Assembly: GCA_045645245.1 (NCBI GenBank)
Contig: JAZRIK010000020.1
Location: 1-19,309 of the forward strand
Reading direction: 5' to 3'
DNA length: 19,309 bases
Source of the DNA: Scatosoma sp045645245
Lineage (GTDB): Bacteria; Bacillota; Clostridia; Christensenellales; Borkfalkiaceae
Shown one piece after another: positions 15,112 through 19,309 of the stretch; position 1 is the stretch's first letter; every line of letters begins with the position of its first letter. The position numbers and the translations under genes were made by a program. The notes beneath the pieces are model-generated. The model did no database searches, was not told the origin of the DNA, and saw only the letters and a list, made by a program, of their open reading frames with translations.

Positions 15112-15846
15112 TTATTTGCGTTTTCTCGGTTTGGTACCGGGCAACGCGCCGTAATTGATTTTCTTTTTAATTTCCGCTTTTTTCGCTTCCTGCGCTGCTC
15201 TTTCTTCCTGCTCGCGCAAGCGTTTATTCCGCTTTGCATACGCACCGACGATGTACATTACGCCCATCACGATAAACGGCACAACCGCAAATAAACAGCA
15301 ATAATAATAGCTCACCGCCATACCCGACGCATTCATATAAAACACGGGAATAATCGACCAGCCGGACGTGACGAACGCTAATAAAATCAATACCGACATA
15401 CCGGAAAAGCCCTTTTCTTCCATCGAGTCGATTGCCGCTTGGTTTGCGCCAAAAACAATTCCCATCGCAACCGTGAACACCACGGCAAAAAGCCCGATTG
15501 CAAACCCTTTCCAAGGGCGGTATTCTTTTGCGTACTTATGCGCGGTAATGATGTACTCACTATTTTCCGGGGAAGACATACGCTTCATATTGCCCGATAC
15601 GAGCTGTTCGTAGCCCTCGCCGCCCTTTACGTATAAAATATATGCGTCGTACGCTGTGCAGGCAAGCGCCAAAATAATCGTCCAAATGAGTTTGTTATCA
15701 TTCCATTTTTGATCGACGTCGTTGAGCACGACAAGCAAGATAACCGAGCTTGCAAAGCAATAGATAAGCCCCGGTACAATCGAATTTTTGAACAGCTCCC
15801 ATACCTGCCGACCAAATGTTTTTAACGCTTTCTTTATTTGTGCCAT
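15112..15846 (-). CDS. Unrecognised five-helix membrane protein with basic coiled tail
   Basis: I do not recognise this 244-residue protein. It has about five hydrophobic segments at roughly 23-41, 53-73, 114-133, 150-170 and 176-203. Between helices 2 and 3 is a 40-residue soluble loop (GGEGYEQLVSGNMKRM and onwards). The C-terminus is a strongly charged Arg/Lys/Glu/Ala stretch (about 204-231) followed by a very basic end (GTKPRKRK), probably cytoplasmic and nucleic-acid- or membrane-surface-binding. The ATG at 15846 has GGAG about 9 nt upstream. An alternative ATG at 15909 overlaps the alr stop (ATGA) but lacks a good site and would add 21 charged residues, so the shorter form is preferred. 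It lies between alanine racemase and rsmD, suggesting expression with cell-wall and translation genes; function unknown. Confidence 0.75.
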   Translation of the reverse strand: MAQIKKALKTFGRQVWELFKNSIVPGLIYCFASSVILLVVLNDVDQKWNDNKLIWTIILALACTAYDAYILYVKGGEGYEQLVSGNMKRMSSPENSEYIITAHKYAKEYRPWKGFAIGLFAVVFTVAMGIVFGANQAAIDSMEEKGFSGMSVLILLAFVTSGWSIIPVFYMNASGMAVSYYYCCLFAVVPFIVMGVMYIVGAYAKRNKRLREQEERAAQEAKKAEIKKKINYGALPGTKPRKRK

Positions 15847-15905
15847 TTTCTTTCTCCAAAATCTTTCGTTTATTCTTTTAGGGTTGTCCTTACTTCGTAT
15901 GGCGG

Positions 15906-17000
15906 TCATTTGCGTTTTTCACAAACGCCGCCGTAGATATATACCCTTTCCGCGCGCTTGGTTGCCGCGCACAGCACTTCGTAGGCAATCGTTTTACACG
16001 CTTTCGCCGTTTGTACAGCGTCCGACAAAATACAAACGCTCGTTCCTTTTTTCTTTCGTCCCAGCCGTAAACACGCGTCCATACACAAACGGTTCGCTTG
16101 TTTCTCATCGCCGTTTAAGCCGTCGCGCTTTTTGCGCAAAAAGCCGTCGGCATACCCAACGCGCAATACGTGCAAACGATTGATAGCTTTCCGTTGCCTT
16201 TCGCCAAGCGTTTTTCCGTACCCTACGCTTCCGTAAGAATACTTCCTGCTCTCCACGACCGTAGCATATACCTTCATCGCCTTTTTGAGTTGTAAAGCGC
16301 GCGCCGCTTGCGTATCGATATCCTGCGCGCCGTCGGGTAAATAGCCGTATAATCCAAGCCCCACGCGCGTCATATCCAAGAAAAACTCTTCGCCCAAAAG
16401 TGTGCCGTACGTTGCGCTCAAATGACAAATTACGCTTGGAAAGTACCTTTGGCAAACCGCTTGCATTTGCAAAAACCGCTGTCTTTGCACTTCCGCACTT
16501 TTCCTTGTCGTATCGTGTAAATGCGAATACAACCCTTCCACAGCCACCTGCGGTTTGGAATGCAAAAACGCACATACCTTTCCCAGCTCGCTGATACCCA
16601 TTCCGTAGCGGTTCATACCCGTATTCACTTTCAAATGCACGCGCGCAGTCTTTTTACACGCTTTCGCGGCTTGATACGCCATTTTCGCTTCGGACAGCGA
16701 CGATACGGTAAACACAAACGCGTTTTCCACCGCGCCTACCGCGTCTTTTAAGCAAATGGGCGGGGTTAAGATGAAAATATCCGTCCCGCACGCCGCTACG
16801 CGCAAAGCAAGCGCTTCGTCCAGCAAAGCCACTGCGAACATATCGGCAACGCCGTCCAAGGCGTTTACCACTTCTTCCGCGCCGTGTCCGTAAGCGTCCG
16901 CTTTCACCACCGCGCACAACAGCTTACCCGTATATGCTTTCCACGCCAACGCATTATCGCGTATATGCTTCAAATTGATTTCCGCTATTACTTTCCGCAT
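15906..17000 (-). CDS. alr: Alanine racemase
   Basis: PLP-dependent fold-type III enzyme that makes D-alanine for peptidoglycan. The PLP lysine is K33 in VVKADAYGHG, and the catalytic tyrosine from the C-terminal beta domain is Y261 in SVGYGKT. Other family blocks are HLKVNTGMNRYG (122-133), EGLYSHLHDT and RVGLGLYGYLP. NRLCMDACLRLG near 303-314 is a divergent form of the usual MDQ block. The length is 364, normal for the family. The start ATG at 17000 has only a weak site (AAAGA) and lies in the loop of a 12-bp inverted repeat, which may control translation. The gene follows the zinc-ribbon gene by 40 nt and ends by overlapping a possible start of the membrane-protein gene. Confidence 0.96.
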   Translation of the reverse strand: MRKVIAEINLKHIRDNALAWKAYTGKLLCAVVKADAYGHGAEEVVNALDGVADMFAVALLDEALALRVAACGTDIFILTPPICLKDAVGAVENAFVFTVSSLSEAKMAYQAAKACKKTARVHLKVNTGMNRYGMGISELGKVCAFLHSKPQVAVEGLYSHLHDTTRKSAEVQRQRFLQMQAVCQRYFPSVICHLSATYGTLLGEEFFLDMTRVGLGLYGYLPDGAQDIDTQAARALQLKKAMKVYATVVESRKYSYGSVGYGKTLGERQRKAINRLHVLRVGYADGFLRKKRDGLNGDEKQANRLCMDACLRLGRKKKGTSVCILSDAVQTAKACKTIAYEVLCAATKRAERVYIYGGVCEKRK

Positions 17001-17030
17001 TCTTTATCGTATGCAGCGATAGCGGAAATC
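16977..17030 (-). promoter_or_regulatory. Inverted repeat enclosing the alr start codon
   Basis: GATTTCCGCTAT at 17019-17030 (read on the minus strand) is perfectly complementary to ATAGCGGAAATC at 16977-16988. The 30-nt loop holds the alr start codon and its weak Shine-Dalgarno, plus an inner GCAT/ATGC pair that includes the ATG itself. A second copy of GCGGAAA starts within the alr start region (ATGCGGAAAG). The upstream TTTCCGC can therefore pair either with the start-codon copy or with the downstream copy. This gives two exclusive structures, which is the layout expected of a translational switch, though no ligand or trans-acting factor is indicated. Confidence 0.5.
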
Positions 17031-17040
17031 GTGCTATTTT

Positions 17041-17745
17041 TTACTCGCTAAAAATAATTCTGTGGCAGTTGTCGCACTCGATCCCTTGCGGTAGCTTACT
17101 CTTTGCCGCAATCGGGGGCTCCATACTGCAAAACGGGCATCTACCCTGATTGTGCGCGCCTACAACGGGGAATAATTTTTCTTTCCGTTTGGTCAAATAT
17201 CGGTTCAAAATCGCCCCATCCGCCGCGTTGACTGCTTCCGCCGCCTTTGCAAGCTCGCTTTCGATGGCTTTGCGTTCGCTTTCACGGCTTGCTTTTACTG
17301 CCTTGTACGCAGCCGCAGCTTCTTCGTATTGTTTTTGCGCCGCAAGCACTTGTTTTTTCAGCTTTTTATATTCCGCGTCCGTTTCTTTAATCGTCGTCGA
17401 AAGTGCGGCGATATCCGCTTTGAGCTTTTTCAGCTGTTCCACAACCGACTGCGCTTTTTTCTTGTAGAATGCGATATCCGCACCCCCGCCGATAAGCTCT
17501 TCCAAATTTTCAAAATCGCCCAAAAGCGCTTCTACTTTTTCGTATTTTGCCGCAATCGAATCCACTTCCGCTTTGAGTGCGGTAGCTTTTGCATCCAACG
17601 CGTCCAGTTTTTCAGGCGCGACCTTCAAAAACTTTTGCAGCTTTACGTATTGCTTTCTTTCTTCGCTTGCCGATAATTCGCTTTCCAGCTTGTAAAGCTT
17701 TCTGTCAATTTCCTGATAATGTAAAATAGCTTGTAAATAAGACAT
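17041..17745 (-). CDS. Coiled-coil protein with C-terminal C4 zinc ribbon (COG1579 / DUF164 type)
   Basis: A 234-residue protein made of a long Glu/Lys/Ala-rich coiled coil (about 10-180, with a break near IGGGADIAFYKKK at 85-97) and a C-terminal C4 zinc ribbon. The ribbon cysteines are C203 and C206 (CPFC) and C224 and C227 (CDNC), with GIECDNCHRIIF as the typical ending. Family members are thought to bridge nucleic acid or ribosomal partners, but no agreed function exists. The start follows GGGAGGAG by 7-8 nt and lies 15 nt after the nif3 stop. The linkage trmK-nif3-COG1579 recurs in many bacteria, implying a shared process. Confidence 0.9.
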   Translation of the reverse strand: MSYLQAILHYQEIDRKLYKLESELSASEERKQYVKLQKFLKVAPEKLDALDAKATALKAEVDSIAAKYEKVEALLGDFENLEELIGGGADIAFYKKKAQSVVEQLKKLKADIAALSTTIKETDAEYKKLKKQVLAAQKQYEEAAAAYKAVKASRESERKAIESELAKAAEAVNAADGAILNRYLTKRKEKLFPVVGAHNQGRCPFCSMEPPIAAKSKLPQGIECDNCHRIIFSE

Positions 17746-17760
17746 ATATAACTCCTCCCG

Positions 17761-18600
17761 TCAAAGCAAAATTTCGTCCGTGTGATATACGCACGGCAGT
17801 TCAATGCTTTCACGGATTTTTTGATAATATTTTTCAAAACCGTATTGTTCCGACGCATAATGCGTCAACGTAATAACCGCTAATCCTTTTTCCACAGCCA
17901 AAGCAAGTACGTGATGCTTAAAATCGGACGAAATGATAACGTCCGCACCCTGCTCCACCGCAAAGCGTACCGCATTCTCGTCCCCGCCTGCGCCGCAAAA
18001 GCTCGCCGCTTTTTTTATCGGCAAATTCATATCGCCGTACGTCTGCACGCGGTTTGTGCAAAGTACTTTTTCTAAATTTTTCGCCAGCGCGGAAAGCGTC
18101 GTAGCATTTACGCCGTACGCCCTACCGTAAGCGCCGTTTTCCACCGCTTGCATATATTGCGTTTCGCCCTTTCCTATCAGCGCGACCGATTGTGCGTTAT
18201 CGCCCTCGATTGCCGCAGCTATGCGCACCGCCTGCATTAAGCTTTCGTCGATACCGCCGCCTGCGATATCCAAATTCAAGTGCATAGACACGATGGAAAT
18301 TCCGTTTTTCACCGCGTCGATGAGCTTGCTATCCAGCGGCTCAAAATCGTTGACGCGCAAATCGGAAATTTTCCCGTAAATGACGGGGTGATGGGTGACG
18401 ATTAAGTTCGCGCCCGCTTTTTTAGCGTGGTCAAGCGCGGCTTGCGTCAAATCAAGAGTAAACAGCACCCCTTTGATTTCGTCGCCCGTATCCACCAAAA
18501 TTCCGCTGTTATCATAATAACTAAATTTTGCACACAGCGCGTCGGAAAGCGCTTTGGGCGCAACCGCGTCTAACTTTTCATACACGTCGCAAAGTTTCAT
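17761..18600 (-). CDS. Nif3-like dinuclear metal-centre protein (YqfO/DUF34)
   Basis: A 279-residue protein of the Nif3/DUF34 family, ring-shaped hexamers with a two-metal centre. Family features are SGILVDTGDEIKGVLFTLDLT (split here at the D-L-T metal region), VTHHPVIYG with the metal-binding His pair, MHLNLDIAGGGIDESL, CGAGGDE, and the C-terminal ITLTHYASEQYGFEKY with the last His and Glu ligands. The length matches the short form; no PII-like insertion of the Bacillus YqfO type was evident. Biochemical role is unsettled, often called GTP cyclohydrolase I type 2 in databases on weak evidence. The ATG overlaps the trmK stop (ATGA), so both are coupled. Confidence 0.93.
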   Translation of the reverse strand: MKLCDVYEKLDAVAPKALSDALCAKFSYYDNSGILVDTGDEIKGVLFTLDLTQAALDHAKKAGANLIVTHHPVIYGKISDLRVNDFEPLDSKLIDAVKNGISIVSMHLNLDIAGGGIDESLMQAVRIAAAIEGDNAQSVALIGKGETQYMQAVENGAYGRAYGVNATTLSALAKNLEKVLCTNRVQTYGDMNLPIKKAASFCGAGGDENAVRFAVEQGADVIISSDFKHHVLALAVEKGLAVITLTHYASEQYGFEKYYQKIRESIELPCVYHTDEILL

Positions 18601-19241
18601 ACCTTCAACGCTCCTTTTATCTTTTCTCTTCTTGCTTCCAGCTCTCGTCGGCTTTCTTCTTGCAAAGTAGAAAGAGAAAGCACCTTTTCTATCTCGCCAA
18701 GCAGCTTGTGCATTCTATCGACAAACGCCTGCGGCTTTAACGCCAAGTTCTCTTTTCCAAACTCGTATTCCTGCTCGCTGTACGCGCTTACTTGGTGGGT
18801 TTCGTCCGCTTTTCCGCCCACGATAACGTCGTAAAATTTGTTATCCTGAAAGGTAAAATCGCGCTCGATATACCCGCCGTTTGCGATAATGTACTTGCGC
18901 AGCTTTTCGCTATCGTGCATCGGTTGGAATACGAAATATTTGGGCATAAATCCGTGCTTTTTATCGGATAAAATCGACACGATTTCGCTGCCGCCCATAC
19001 CCGCTATCAGCACCTGCTCGGTATCGGCAGGCACCCCGAAAAAGCCGTCGCCCAAAACCGCTTTCGCTCTTCCGCTTTTCACGTACGCGCCAAGCAATTT
19101 TTGCGCCTTTTGCAAGCTGCCCTTGCTTACGTCGGAAAAAATTACTTCCTGCGCCAACTCGTTTTTCAAAACGTACTCGATAATTTTGTTGCCAACCGCG
19201 TGTACGTCGGCACCAATAACTCCAATTACGATGGTTTTCAT
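18597..19241 (-). CDS. trmK: TrmK-type tRNA (adenine(22)-N1)-methyltransferase with atypical, possibly chimeric N-terminus
   Basis: From about residue 24 the protein follows TrmK: QEVIFSDVSKGSLQKAQ (SAM motif II region), AVLGDGF, VLIAGMGGSEI (the hallmark GMGG at 81-84), VFQPMHDSEKLRKYII and KFYDVIVGG, then the C-terminal coiled helices. In TrmK, SAM motif I reads like ADIGSDHAYLP and is preceded by a helix LSKRL; both are missing. In their place residues 1-22 read as the opening of a coenzyme-B12-binding mutase small subunit, including DxHxxG (D12, H14, G17). An in-frame TAA sits directly before the ATG, and AAAGGA is about 11 nt upstream, so translation must start here. SAM binding may be impaired or changed. 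The product overlaps nif3 by 4 nt. The unusual junction lies about 70-80 nt inside the gene and about 140 nt from the window end, so an assembly chimera is possible. Confidence 0.82.
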   Translation of the reverse strand: MKTIVIGVIGADVHAVGNKIIEYVLKNELAQEVIFSDVSKGSLQKAQKLLGAYVKSGRAKAVLGDGFFGVPADTEQVLIAGMGGSEIVSILSDKKHGFMPKYFVFQPMHDSEKLRKYIIANGGYIERDFTFQDNKFYDVIVGGKADETHQVSAYSEQEYEFGKENLALKPQAFVDRMHKLLGEIEKVLSLSTLQEESRRELEARREKIKGALKV

Positions 19242-19263
19242 TTAAAATGATGTCCTTTCTTAT

Positions 19264-19293
19264 ATCCGCAGAAAATTTGACGGCGGATTTTTT
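19264..19293 (+). terminator. Weak terminator-like hairpin upstream of trmK
   Basis: On the plus strand ATCCGC (19264-19269) and GCGGAT (19283-19288) can form a 6-bp stem with a 13-nt loop, followed directly by TTTTTT. No plus-strand gene precedes it within the window, so it would matter only for antisense transcripts. On the minus strand it has no downstream T-run. Low confidence. Confidence 0.25.
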
Positions 19294-19309
19294 ACTCTCG
19301 ACTAATTAT

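Noticed and set aside
15847..15909. 21-residue N-terminal extension of the membrane protein starting at the ATGA overlap with alr
   Set aside because: No adequate Shine-Dalgarno, while the ATG at 15846 has GGAG at proper spacing. It is kept as a less likely alternative.
1..19309. Mobile elements, CRISPR arrays, tRNA or rRNA genes, phage genes
   Set aside because: No transposase, integrase, direct-repeat array or RNA gene signature was seen on either strand; the only repeat-like element is the one between rimP and nusA.

Overview
The window is a 19.3-kb stretch of a Gram-positive, Clostridia-type bacterial chromosome. The evidence is the gene order (ispG, a polC-like gene, rimP, nusA, ylxR, ylxQ, infB; and trmK, nif3, a COG1579 gene), strong AAGGAG-type ribosome binding sites, and low-to-medium GC with standard stop codons. 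All 20 genes lie on the minus strand, so transcription runs from high to low coordinates. They are packed tightly, with several 1-14 nt overlaps. No tRNA, rRNA, CRISPR array, insertion sequence or phage gene was seen.

Layout in transcription order (right to left). (1) 19241-17041: trmK, nif3-like and a coiled-coil zinc-ribbon gene. (2) 17000-14066: alanine racemase, an unrecognised five-helix membrane protein, rsmD and coaD. (3) 14040-12148: class I DAHP synthase and prephenate dehydratase, the entry step and the phenylalanine-branch step of aromatic synthesis. (4) 12111-9471: patatin-like esterase, rarA and nrdR. (5) 9415-6799: ispG followed by a protein with the N-terminal, OB and DEDDh exonuclease parts of PolC but no PHP or polymerase region. 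(6) 6785-3712: an MFS sugar transporter and a cytoplasmic GH2 glycosidase, inserted where rimP would normally follow polC. (7) A clear sigma-A promoter at 3646-3674 drives rimP, nusA, ylxR, ylxQ and infB. infB runs off the left edge inside its G domain.

Most genes are core housekeeping genes. The points most worth a second look are: the polC-position exonuclease that lacks a polymerase; a TrmK whose SAM-binding N-terminus is replaced by what looks like the start of a B12-binding mutase small subunit (DxHxxG); a 127-bp inverted-repeat element between rimP and nusA; a 14-bp hairpin in the rimP leader; and an inverted repeat enclosing the alr start codon that allows two mutually exclusive pairings. 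I see no obvious multi-gene novel defence or biosynthetic system. Intergenic stretches are all under 200 bases, and the two largest (2913-3092 and 3567-3711) are described as features.
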